From Gardnerella leopoldii (GTDB taxonomy: Bacteria > Actinomycetota > Actinomycetes > Actinomycetales > Bifidobacteriaceae), in NCBI RefSeq assembly GCF_003293675.1, contig NZ_CP029984.1, positions 1,054,043 to 1,118,042 of the forward strand: a stretch of 64,000 bases of DNA, read 5' to 3'. Below, in pieces: positions 11,001 through 17,117 of this stretch (position 1 is its first letter; the number at the start of each line of letters is the position of its first letter). A program made the translations under genes and the position numbers. Under the pieces are notes generated by a model. The model saw nothing but the letters and a program-made list of their open reading frames with translations, was not told where the DNA came from and did no database searches.

Positions 11001-12626
11001 AAATAAACCTTGCACAAACGGCTCATCTTTTAATGGGCGAGTTACTAACGAGTATCGCACAGGAACTCCAGAAGCGCGAAGCTGCTCGCCAAAAAGACGA
11101 ACAGTGGAATTGTCGTGCGCAATTAACGCCATATCGCTCCACTTGCGCTTATTATTTACGTGAGATTGCTTCATTTGCCAAATAACAGCATCTAATTCCT
11201 CGCGCTGTGAACGATATAACGCTGTAAAAACAGTGTCATCTGAGTTTAGATGAGAATTTTGTGGGGTTTCTATAGGCTCAATCGGTAAGGACCCTACAAA
11301 TTTTGGCATTTTCCAAGGGCGATTTGGGAGCGCAACATCTGTTTTATATTGCGAAGTAAGCGAAAGAGAAACGCGCGAAGCGAGTAATTCACGCATCGAA
11401 GGTGCTTGGGTATAATTTGCAAAAGTTGGATCTGCAGAATAATTTTTAGAAGAATCAGCAGAATCGTCGGAAGAATTTTCGCAAGAATCAGCAAAACCCG
11501 TATATTCTAAAGTTTGTTCAGCAGCATTCAACTCATCCAAAGCTGCAGAAATTGCATAATCCGGGTACGCTCCTCTAAACGATTGCACAGATTCATCCGG
11601 ATTCGCAAGCAAAACTAAACGCGTGCCAATCTTCGACAAAGTCTCAATAAAACTCAAACCAGCCAAAGTAATATCTTGATAATCATCGACTACAAGAAGA
11701 GCCGGAATTTCAGAAGAGTTTACTAAACCATGCTCGCCTAATTCGCGCGCAGATTTTGCACCCTCAACCAACAGTTGCGAAGCGTCAAGTCGGAAAGAAG
11801 ATTTATAAGTGTCGGCAATTATTTTTCGATATTCAGCTCGCAAAGCAAACGCCAAACGCCATTGAGTTAATCTACGTTTAATAAGCACAGACGTTTGTAA
11901 AATATCACTATTATTGGCGTAAGATTGCTCGTCACTAAGAGCGCAAAGAACTGAATTTTCGCTTTCAAAATCGCTAATACCAAGCTCATCTAAACGAGCG
12001 AGCATATCGCGCAATTGATGCATAAAAGCGTTGTTAATATCGAAACTATCTGCCAAAAATTCTGGAGACGAAGAAGCTGCTTGAGCAGCCTGAGTTGTTG
12101 AAGGCGCGGAAGGTGCGGAAGTGGCGGAAGTATTAGAAACTGCGCAAGTTAATGGAATAACCCATTGAGACGTTTCAAAATAATCCTTAAAAAGCGCGCA
12201 TATATTGCAATCACCATTATCTCCACGCATAACATGCTCAATGTGTGCGCGCAAAACTTTACGAAGCAAAGAATCCTGCTCAGCACCATTTAGCAGCTTA
12301 GGCGAAGGCTCATTCTTTAACTTACAGCAAGCAGAAATGATATTAAAAGCTAAAGAAGCCAAAGTGCCAACTGGACGAGACTGCTTACTCACACCAATTT
12401 GACGAATAATAATATTGTCAATTTTTGAAGCAAGAACACGATTTTGCACAGCCATCGCAGTAACATTATGCGACCAACGCTTATAGCCGGAAATTGCTGC
12501 GCGCACAGCAAACTGCGTTTTACCAGTATTCGGCGCACCATACACAAGCAACGCATTAGTCACATTGCCAGAAGAATTGCGTAACGTACCGTCAAATAAT
12601 GCTTGTAATGCAGTATCCTCACTCAT
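8028..12626 (-). CDS. adnA: AdnA-like helicase-nuclease subunit
   Basis: First gene of the adnA-adnB pair, 1,532 residues. It has a Walker A motif GAPNTGKT (30-37), a Walker B-like VVDDYQD (about 312) and LLANPDESVQSFRG, followed by a RecB-type nuclease with LLDYKTGK (about 1351) and a preceding LIHETARW histidine motif. Cysteines CPVCG (about 1107) and a C-terminal C-x(5)-C-x2-C-x2-C group flank the nuclease, as in AddB/AdnA-type nucleases that hold an iron-sulfur cluster; cluster binding is inferred. Helicase motifs are more divergent than in AdnB, as in mycobacterial AdnA. It is much longer than its mycobacterial relatives (about 1,050), with Ser/Asn-rich linkers. No Shine-Dalgarno site precedes the ATG; a TAGAAT hexamer ends 7 nt before it, suggesting a leaderless mRNA. 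Confidence 0.82.
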   Translation of the reverse strand: MSEDTALQALFDGTLRNSSGNVTNALLVYGAPNTGKTQFAVRAAISGYKRWSHNVTAMAVQNRVLASKIDNIIIRQIGVSKQSRPVGTLASLAFNIISACCKLKNEPSPKLLNGAEQDSLLRKVLRAHIEHVMRGDNGDCNICALFKDYFETSQWVIPLTCAVSNTSATSAPSAPSTTQAAQAASSSPEFLADSFDINNAFMHQLRDMLARLDELGISDFESENSVLCALSDEQSYANNSDILQTSVLIKRRLTQWRLAFALRAEYRKIIADTYKSSFRLDASQLLVEGAKSARELGEHGLVNSSEIPALLVVDDYQDITLAGLSFIETLSKIGTRLVLLANPDESVQSFRGAYPDYAISAALDELNAAEQTLEYTGFADSCENSSDDSADSSKNYSADPTFANYTQAPSMRELLASRVSLSLTSQYKTDVALPNRPWKMPKFVGSLPIEPIETPQNSHLNSDDTVFTALYRSQREELDAVIWQMKQSHVNNKRKWSDMALIAHDNSTVRLFGEQLRASGVPVRYSLVTRPLKDEPFVQGLFALIELAQFAQHGFSGIVEQVKHGRSLQNLASWVRLRVQNIMDSPLSSITKSDSGFYGDLDVEIPAKLYSVDSLMRSLSSLSAVLIEKNCENNESFESNAPLRNLVHNWDLLQNSLHNAQSKAYFESQILVDNSRIDGSSNELMPLSLDACYLLCVADVARFIDDDSNVRKDSTVLQILQNMAPRNPHVASFVKLWKNVQILASRMHNNPDLSSAQYALGEAWNICHVAERWQRMSLQHDSEGYRANDRLDAAMRLFDYVSSYASSDISSMNTFDDTFRQENIVGIADFIAQVRGMEIEADSLAKVAPVPDAVTLTTPAGSVGKHWNLVWMPTLQQRVWPNLASRSTMFGAESLANIILHSKISASKLTVNASLLSNNDKSAVFASEQRSFLLAITRATERLYISAQYSDSAVPSDFLYYYLPERYYNNENSRTPFTEFTTPFAGLDMDVRGLVCAARSQILRASSMKEEFGNSVGNAGNAGSANSSDSENSKSRNAIIDAAQTLQLLKENGVFCADPFEWDFMSDVDDYVDEKSSVGKDNEKASSAKKTNSVVSLSPSAVDSLWACPVCGLVNRQLLGPQPGSAATYFGTLIHETARWASENQHYDMPETEVDETEVDETEATNNSADYSPYSPLVRRSNAIANLMENYYLSIAPELADIRDSKEHYSALAREKNIKRALHAIAQYFVTSYDQSTYALNSKKSENGILESLTKSEKSLESSIGRLQQAYCELQTSAHFGFNDITRVLNNTFKNANLQTVTTHDCYELMGALVGGWPDGASEDMQVHIHGRIDRMEKRINSDGSEHIRLLDYKTGKPLTASGVFNDLQLVCYQLALLFSDENPLIDASNAPIISRSVLFHVAKNDYPAQDHNVAENVYQPPLCVKNTLNNNPLELRVGFKNMARLLDCPQLDDIAKNCPENVSENAWQSFTSLNQSAKWSLTMISRVCYAAAAARSHKIIAHPTSEHLKYCNGKQVCPACAGCIDTVYEVL
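9132..9176 (-). repeat. 15-bp tandem repeat coding DETEV
   Basis: Three near-perfect copies of a 15-bp unit inside adnA encode an acidic D-E-T-E-V repeat. As in adnB, the repeat lies in the linker around the nuclease domain, and its unit is a multiple of three. Confidence 0.85.
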
Positions 12627-12633
12627 ACGCTTA

Positions 12634-12639
12634 ATTCTA
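12634..12639 (-). promoter_or_regulatory. Candidate -10 box of leaderless adnA
   Basis: TAGAAT on the minus strand, 7 nt before the adnA ATG. No purine-rich ribosome site lies between. No good -35 hexamer was recognised. Confidence 0.4.
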
Positions 12640-12669
12640 GCAATTAGGCAATAGTGGCGCGCAACAATA

Positions 12670-13485
12670 CTATTCTTTTAATATTGCACGAGCGCGAGCA
12701 TCCTTAAGCGCAAGAAATACACTGCCGACACCAATAAAAATAAGAGTAAACACAATTAACAAATACGCAACACCAACGCCCAAAGTAGTGGCATTAAAAG
12801 TTTGCGGTGCAAAGCCGAACCAGCCGGCAGGAGCGCCATAATTGAGGAAATTATAAGGCGCGCGCATTGCATGAACACCCCAACGAACACCAGCAAACTC
12901 ACTAAGCATAGCAGCATAAGCAACATAAGCAAGAGGCGGAACAGTAGAAACATACAAATGTGCGCGAGTAGAGCGGAAACGATAATCAAAAAGCACAAAA
13001 TCAGCGATTGCAAGAAGCGGCGCAACTGCGTGAACGCAAAGGCTGCTGCAACCGTTATTCATGTAAGCGCCGACAAAACCAAGCTTATTGGTAGGTGCTA
13101 AGAAACACAGGTACAAAGTGAATGTGACAGCAATTGAGATGGTCATCATGAATTTGAAAATGTACCAAGCGTTGGATTTTGAGTCGAACCATGCGCAAGA
13201 TGCTGCAGAATCTTGCTGTGCGGCGGAATCTTGCTGTGCGGCGGAACATGCAGAATTACGAGCACGCATAAACGCAGCTGTATCAAGCAAAAGCGATCCA
13301 GCAAGAGCTACGCAAATCATAAGGTTAGAAAGATTCGTAAAATAAGTGAAGGTCATCAAGCCTTCCCACGAAGCAGCCATGCCATAAACAGATGCGATGA
13401 TTGCAATCGCGCGTATTGCTGTGCGTGTCGCGTATTCGCGCGCTGTGAGCGGAGTCTTTTGTTCTAGCATGGAATCGTTTGCCAT
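12670..13485 (-). CDS. Pr6Pr-family integral membrane protein
   Basis: Polytopic membrane protein, 271 residues with about six hydrophobic segments. The sequence FTYFTNLSNLM after the first segments and CVHAVAPLLAIADFVLFD in the middle are typical of the Pr6Pr/FAR-17a-like family, whose biochemical role is not settled. Between segments 2 and 3 is a small hydrophilic loop with a duplicated QDSAA motif, coded by a 15-bp direct repeat at about 13208-13246. It lies 43 bp downstream of where the adnA promoter would be, on the same strand, so it is upstream of adnA. The start ATG at 13485 has a weak GCGAGA site. Confidence 0.72.
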   Translation of the reverse strand: MANDSMLEQKTPLTAREYATRTAIRAIAIIASVYGMAASWEGLMTFTYFTNLSNLMICVALAGSLLLDTAAFMRARNSACSAAQQDSAAQQDSAASCAWFDSKSNAWYIFKFMMTISIAVTFTLYLCFLAPTNKLGFVGAYMNNGCSSLCVHAVAPLLAIADFVLFDYRFRSTRAHLYVSTVPPLAYVAYAAMLSEFAGVRWGVHAMRAPYNFLNYGAPAGWFGFAPQTFNATTLGVGVAYLLIVFTLIFIGVGSVFLALKDARARAILKE

Positions 13486-13684
13486 GTTATCTCGCTTTCG
13501 TAACTTCTATAATCTACTTTTTATTTACTATATTTATGTTTACACAGTTGAAAGCAAAAATATGTAGAAGAAGTTGCAAAAATGCGGCGCGATTTTTGTA
13601 GATTCCTGCAAGTGCTGCAAAACAAGCAAAATGAGACACTAACGCAAAAGAGCGTAAGTCATGAACAAAAGATATAGTCGAAGG

Positions 13685-13780
13685 ATGGTTCGGAGTGCGC
13701 AATTGCAACAAATTGTGAAGTCAAGCGCTGAGATTACATCCGTAAAACCTGATCTAGATAGTGCTAGCGAAGGGAAACAT
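13685..13780 (+). promoter_or_regulatory. TPP riboswitch (THI element)
   Basis: The conserved aptamer blocks are present in order: GGAGTGCG, CTGAGATTACATCC, ACCTGATCTAGATA, GTGCTAGCGAAGGGA. P1 can form from ATGGTTC (13685-13691) with GAAACAT (13774-13780), one mismatch, and a P3-like stem from CAATT/AATTG. The ribosome site of the thiM-thiE fusion, AAGGGA, is the conserved 3' end of the aptamer and sits next to P1, 6 nt before the ATG. Binding of thiamine pyrophosphate would therefore block translation directly; this mechanism is inferred. No separate expression platform or terminator is seen between aptamer and gene. Confidence 0.93.
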
Positions 13781-13781
13781 T

Positions 13782-15359
13782 ATGACAACATGCAACACTG
13801 AAAAAACAAATACCTGCAACGAAGCAAACGAATACTGCACAAGCTCAACAACGCAAGTCGACACATGCTTCTCTGTACGCGCACGCCGACGTATGTTCCT
13901 TAACGACGTGCGTCAATGCATCGAACGTGTGCGCACACAGCAGCCACTCACCCATTGCATCACGAACGTAATCGTGCAAGACATTACAGCCAACGCACTG
14001 CTCGCTGCAGGAGCATCGCCAATTATGGTAACCGATCCAGAAGAAGCGCATGCACTTGCGCAAATTGCCACAGGCGTGCTCATAAACGTTGGCACATTCC
14101 ATCAGCCAGAAACTTCCGAATACATGCGCGCAGCTGTTGAAGGATGCGAAAAAGCTGATACTCCGTGGGTGCTTGACCCGGTTGGAATCGGCGTTCCAGC
14201 ACTTGCACCTCGCGCGCGCTTTGTACACGAAATTATTAAGCACCACCCTACTGTAATTCGTGCAAACGCTTCCGAAATAATGGCACTTGCAGGCAAAGAA
14301 AGCAACGGAAAAGGCGTAGATTCTCACGATAACGTAAACGACGCGCTTCAAGCTGCTCGCGAATTAGCTAAAAAATACGGATCCGTAGTGGCAATTTCCG
14401 GAGAAAAAGACGCGATTTACGCTCACGGATGTTTAGCTCGCGTAACAGGTGGCCACAAAGCTATGACTAAGGTAGTTGGAACAGGTTGCGCTTTGGGAGC
14501 GTTAGTTGCAGCATACGTTGGCGCAAACCCGGAACGTCCGCTCGCAGCAACTGTTGCAGCGCACGTGCACGCAGCAGCGGCTGGAACTTGGGCAGCTCGC
14601 CAAACCACAGCTCCAGGCACTTTCCGCACACTGTGGATGGATGCGCTTTCAACTCTTAGCGTAAATGATATGTTTAGTTTGACAAATATTGAGTTTACGG
14701 TGGAGCCTGTTGATTGGACACTGTATTTGGTAACGGATCCGCGCATGGGAAATCGCCCGGAAGAAGAAGTTGCAGTAGAGTCAGTTGAAGGCGGAGTTAC
14801 AGTTGTGCAATTGCGCGATAAGTATTCCAATGACGCTGAAATTTCGGCCAAGGCGAAGAAGTTGCGTCACGCGCTTATTGATTCCGGACACGGCGATGTG
14901 CCTGTGTTTATTGACGATCATGTTGATTGCGCAGCTCATCTTGGTTTCAACTTGCACGTTGGGCAAAAGGATACGCCGTTTGTTGAGGCACGAAAGGCGA
15001 TGCCAGCAGAGTGGATGGTTGGGCTTTCTTGCGCTCGACCGGATTTGATGGAGAAAGCTTACCGCGAGTGCAAAGAAAACGACGTTCCACTGCCGGATGT
15101 GATTGGCATTGGTGCAGCTTTTGAAACGCATACGAAAGCGCACGACGTGCCTCCACTGGGAGTTGAAGGCGTAAACGAAGTTGCGAAAGTTGCGCACTCT
15201 ATGGGCGTAAAAACGTTGGCAATTGGCGGAATTCACGAGAACACGGTGTTCCCTATTCGCGGTCTTGAGCTTGACGGAGTTTGCACAGTGTCGGCGCTTA
15301 TGTGCGCTGAGGATGCTGGGAAAGTTGCGCGCGAGCTTAAAAGCGTGATTACTGAGTAA
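13782..15359 (+). CDS. thiM-thiE: ThiM-ThiE fusion: thiazole kinase / thiamine-phosphate synthase
   Basis: Bifunctional thiamine salvage enzyme of 525 residues. Residues about 35-285 are hydroxyethylthiazole kinase (THCITNVIVQDITANALLA, and the catalytic VVGTGCALGAL loop); residues about 305-525 are thiamine-phosphate synthase (WTLYLVTDPRMG, VVQLRDK, GIGAAFETHTK, AIGGI). The first makes thiazole phosphate; the second joins it to HMP pyrophosphate to give thiamine phosphate. The fusion order is kinase first. The start at 13782 is chosen because AAGGGA lies 6 nt upstream inside a TPP riboswitch; a GTG at 13761 lies within the aptamer and is unlikely. The neighbour thiD supplies HMP pyrophosphate. 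No ThiC or ThiG is visible here, so the window encodes salvage only. Confidence 0.95.
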   Translation: MTTCNTEKTNTCNEANEYCTSSTTQVDTCFSVRARRRMFLNDVRQCIERVRTQQPLTHCITNVIVQDITANALLAAGASPIMVTDPEEAHALAQIATGVLINVGTFHQPETSEYMRAAVEGCEKADTPWVLDPVGIGVPALAPRARFVHEIIKHHPTVIRANASEIMALAGKESNGKGVDSHDNVNDALQAARELAKKYGSVVAISGEKDAIYAHGCLARVTGGHKAMTKVVGTGCALGALVAAYVGANPERPLAATVAAHVHAAAAGTWAARQTTAPGTFRTLWMDALSTLSVNDMFSLTNIEFTVEPVDWTLYLVTDPRMGNRPEEEVAVESVEGGVTVVQLRDKYSNDAEISAKAKKLRHALIDSGHGDVPVFIDDHVDCAAHLGFNLHVGQKDTPFVEARKAMPAEWMVGLSCARPDLMEKAYRECKENDVPLPDVIGIGAAFETHTKAHDVPPLGVEGVNEVAKVAHSMGVKTLAIGGIHENTVFPIRGLELDGVCTVSALMCAEDAGKVARELKSVITE

Positions 15360-15372
15360 AACTGGCACGCGT

Positions 15373-15455
15373 GCGCGACGACCTGCTTTCGCGCTTAGAG
15401 CGTAGCGCGCGAAAGCAACTCGGAGCGGAAACTCGCTTAAGCGCGAGCGTTGGCT
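15373..15455 (+). repeat. Dispersed structured repeat, short copy
   Basis: Begins GCGCGACGACCTGCTT and contains GCGCGCGAAAGCAACTCGGAGCG, matching the copies at 16553-17045 and 51107-51225. It lacks the inner long hairpin of those copies but keeps an ACTCGC/GCGCGAG stem. It sits just after the thiM-thiE stop. Confidence 0.75.
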
Positions 15456-15464
15456 GGTTTTGGG

Positions 15465-15495
15465 AACAAATGCCGGAAAATTCCCGGCATTTGTT
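15465..15495. terminator. Bidirectional terminator between thiM-thiE and thiD
   Basis: Perfect 12-bp stem AACAAATGCCGG / CCGGCATTTGTT with a 7-nt loop AAAATTC, placed between two convergent genes. T-runs are short on both sides, so termination efficiency is uncertain. Confidence 0.6.
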
Positions 15496-15515
15496 TACGA
15501 ACAGAGCTTCGATGT

Positions 15516-16436
15516 TCACACAGTTTGCTGAAGGATGCGCACGGAATGGTTTACCGGTCCATGCCCGCGCTCGCCGCCGCGCCCAACATGCAATTCACTC
15601 CCAGCCGCAATCGCCTCACGAAGCCACGCCGTTGACCATTCAAGCGCGCGAAGTACAGTATCGTGATCACTCAAATTCTTTCCCTCGCGCAAAGCAAGCC
15701 CAATTTTCGTAGCAAGCGCAGAAGAAAGCGAGCAACCAGTTCCGTGAGTTGTGCTTGTTTCAACTCGTTCGCTTGGTACGTGACTTGCGTAGCCATCCGG
15801 GAAAACCGCAGTATTTCCAACGTCTTCGCCAGTTAAGTGCCCACCTTTTACGATTACAACAACGCTGTTTTTTGCAGCCAACTTGCGCGCCTGGTTGCAA
15901 GCTTCCTCAAAATTTTCCGCAACACTTGACTCGCACAAAGCCGCCAATTCCGGCACGTTTGGCGTCACTACATCAACGCAGCTTATAAAGTTTCGCATCG
16001 CATTTTCAGCACTTGCCTCAAGCAAGCGCTTCCCGGAAGTTGATATCATAACTGGGTCTAGAACGCTTACAGGAACCGGATTATCACGCATCCAGTCTCG
16101 CATTGCTTCAATGTATTCTGTGCATCCGAGCATGCCGATTTTTAGTGCATCAACTGTAACGTCGTCGTACACGCATGAAAGTTGTGTGCGGAAAAAGCTT
16201 ACTGGTGGCGTGAATACTTCGCGCACCTCGCATGTGTTTTGCGCAACAAGATTAGTTGGTATACACATGCCGTAACCGCCTGCCGCCATGATTGATTTAA
16301 GATCTGCCTGTATTCCGGCTCCACCTGTCGGATCTGTGCCAGCTACGCTTAGCACGCGTGGAATGATTGGATTTGATTGCTGCGAAAGCGATTGCGTATG
16401 TTGCAAGTCGTTCTGCTTACTTGATACTAGCGTCAT
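15516..16436 (-). CDS. thiD: Hydroxymethylpyrimidine / phosphomethylpyrimidine kinase
   Basis: Ribokinase-fold enzyme of 306 residues that phosphorylates HMP and HMP phosphate to the pyrophosphate used by thiamine-phosphate synthase. Family motifs are clear: AGTDPTGGAGIQADLKS near residue 32, DPVMISTSG in the middle, VIVKGGH, and the anion-hole motif THGTGCSLSSALAT near residue 230. Residues 1-25 are a Ser/Gln-rich tail not needed for the fold. It converges on the thiM-thiE fusion, with a strong hairpin between. There is no ribosome site; TATAAT ends 7 nt before the ATG, suggesting a leaderless mRNA. No TPP riboswitch is seen on this side. Confidence 0.95.
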   Translation of the reverse strand: MTLVSSKQNDLQHTQSLSQQSNPIIPRVLSVAGTDPTGGAGIQADLKSIMAAGGYGMCIPTNLVAQNTCEVREVFTPPVSFFRTQLSCVYDDVTVDALKIGMLGCTEYIEAMRDWMRDNPVPVSVLDPVMISTSGKRLLEASAENAMRNFISCVDVVTPNVPELAALCESSVAENFEEACNQARKLAAKNSVVVIVKGGHLTGEDVGNTAVFPDGYASHVPSERVETSTTHGTGCSLSSALATKIGLALREGKNLSDHDTVLRALEWSTAWLREAIAAGSELHVGRGGERGHGPVNHSVRILQQTV

Positions 16437-16443
16437 ATTTTTT

Positions 16444-16449
16444 ATTATA
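16444..16449 (-). promoter_or_regulatory. Candidate -10 box of leaderless thiD
   Basis: TATAAT on the minus strand, followed by AAAAAAT and the ATG of thiD. A start of transcription at or next to the ATG is expected. No ribosome site is present. Confidence 0.5.
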
Positions 16450-16557
16450 TTGCGTCGCGCTCGTTTGTGTTCAAGTAGGTCGTTACTAGCGCAGTGATAT
16501 GTACCCCCTTTTCTGCATCAGTGTCCGAAGGTAGGCAAAATCACACTCATGCAGCGC

Positions 16558-16919
16558 GACGACCTGCCTGAGCGCTGCGATTTAGCGCGCGAAAGCAACT
16601 CGGAGCGCCGAGCTTGCTCAGAGTTGAAAGCACAGTGTGCTTTCAACGCAAGCGAGGTCTGCCTTCGTCTCGATTGACGAAGGCAGGGCAGAGTTGCGTG
16701 GTTGCGCTTTAGAAACTAAGTTGTGACTGGCGTGCGCTGACGACCTGCTTGAGCGCTGCAATTTAGCGCGCGAAAGCAACTCGGAGCGCCGAGCTTGCTC
16801 AGAGTTGAAAGCACAGTGTGCTTTCAACGCAAGCGAGGTCTACCTTCGTCTCGATTGACGAAGGCAGGGCAGAGTTGCGTGGTTGCGCTTTAGAAACTAA
16901 GTTGTGACTGGCGTGCGCT
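16558..16919. repeat. 181-bp tandem duplication of the structured repeat
   Basis: Two nearly identical 181-bp units (16558-16738 and 16739-16919) start with GACGACCTGC. Each has a long hairpin with 11-bp arms GTTGAAAGCAC / GTGCTTTCAAC around AGT (16623-16647; 16804-16828), an outer stem GCTTGC/GCAAGC, and a separate stem-loop CCTTCGTC/GACGAAGG (16662-16683). The near identity points to a recent duplication. Confidence 0.95.
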
Positions 16920-17045
16920 GACGATCTGCCTGAGCGCTGCCATTTAGCGCGAAGGCAACTCGGAGCGGAAACTCGCTTAAGTTGGAAGTCCAGTGGGCTT
17001 CCAACGCGAGTTTCGTAAGCGAGCGCGTAATCCACGCGAGCGCCA
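16920..17045. repeat. Third, diverged copy of the structured repeat
   Basis: Starts GACGATCTGCC and has arms GTTGGAAGTCC / GGGCTTCCAAC (16981-17005) within an outer stem GAAACTCGC/GCGAGTTTC. Compared with the tandem copies, the arms differ in sequence but still pair, with two fully compensated changes and one wobble. Confidence 0.9.
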
Positions 17046-17059
17046 ACTGTGCCAGCAAC

Positions 17060-17100
17060 AAAAAAGAGCTTCAAGCCCGAAAGCTTGAAGCCCCATTTTT
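17060..17100. terminator. Terminator of rpoC
   Basis: Perfect 9-bp stem GCTTCAAGC/GCTTGAAGC (17068-17076 with 17083-17091), followed on the minus strand by TC and six T. A five-T run on the plus side also allows action on plus-strand transcripts. Confidence 0.88.
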
Positions 17101-17117
17101 ATATTAGATTAGCGCAA

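Larger units (their letters stand above)
16437..17117. other. Non-coding region filled with structured repeats
   Basis: No gene seen in this 681-bp gap between thiD and rpoC. From 16553 on it consists of three head-to-tail copies of the dispersed structured repeat, then the rpoC terminator. The region before 16550 holds the thiD promoter. Confidence 0.8.

Noticed and set aside
13514..13711. 65-codon minus-strand frame upstream of thiM-thiE
   Set aside because: It overlaps the TPP riboswitch and shows no family or ribosome site.
16558..16919. Tandem repeats as an insertion sequence or integration site
   Set aside because: No transposase or integrase frame, and no target-site duplication could be identified.
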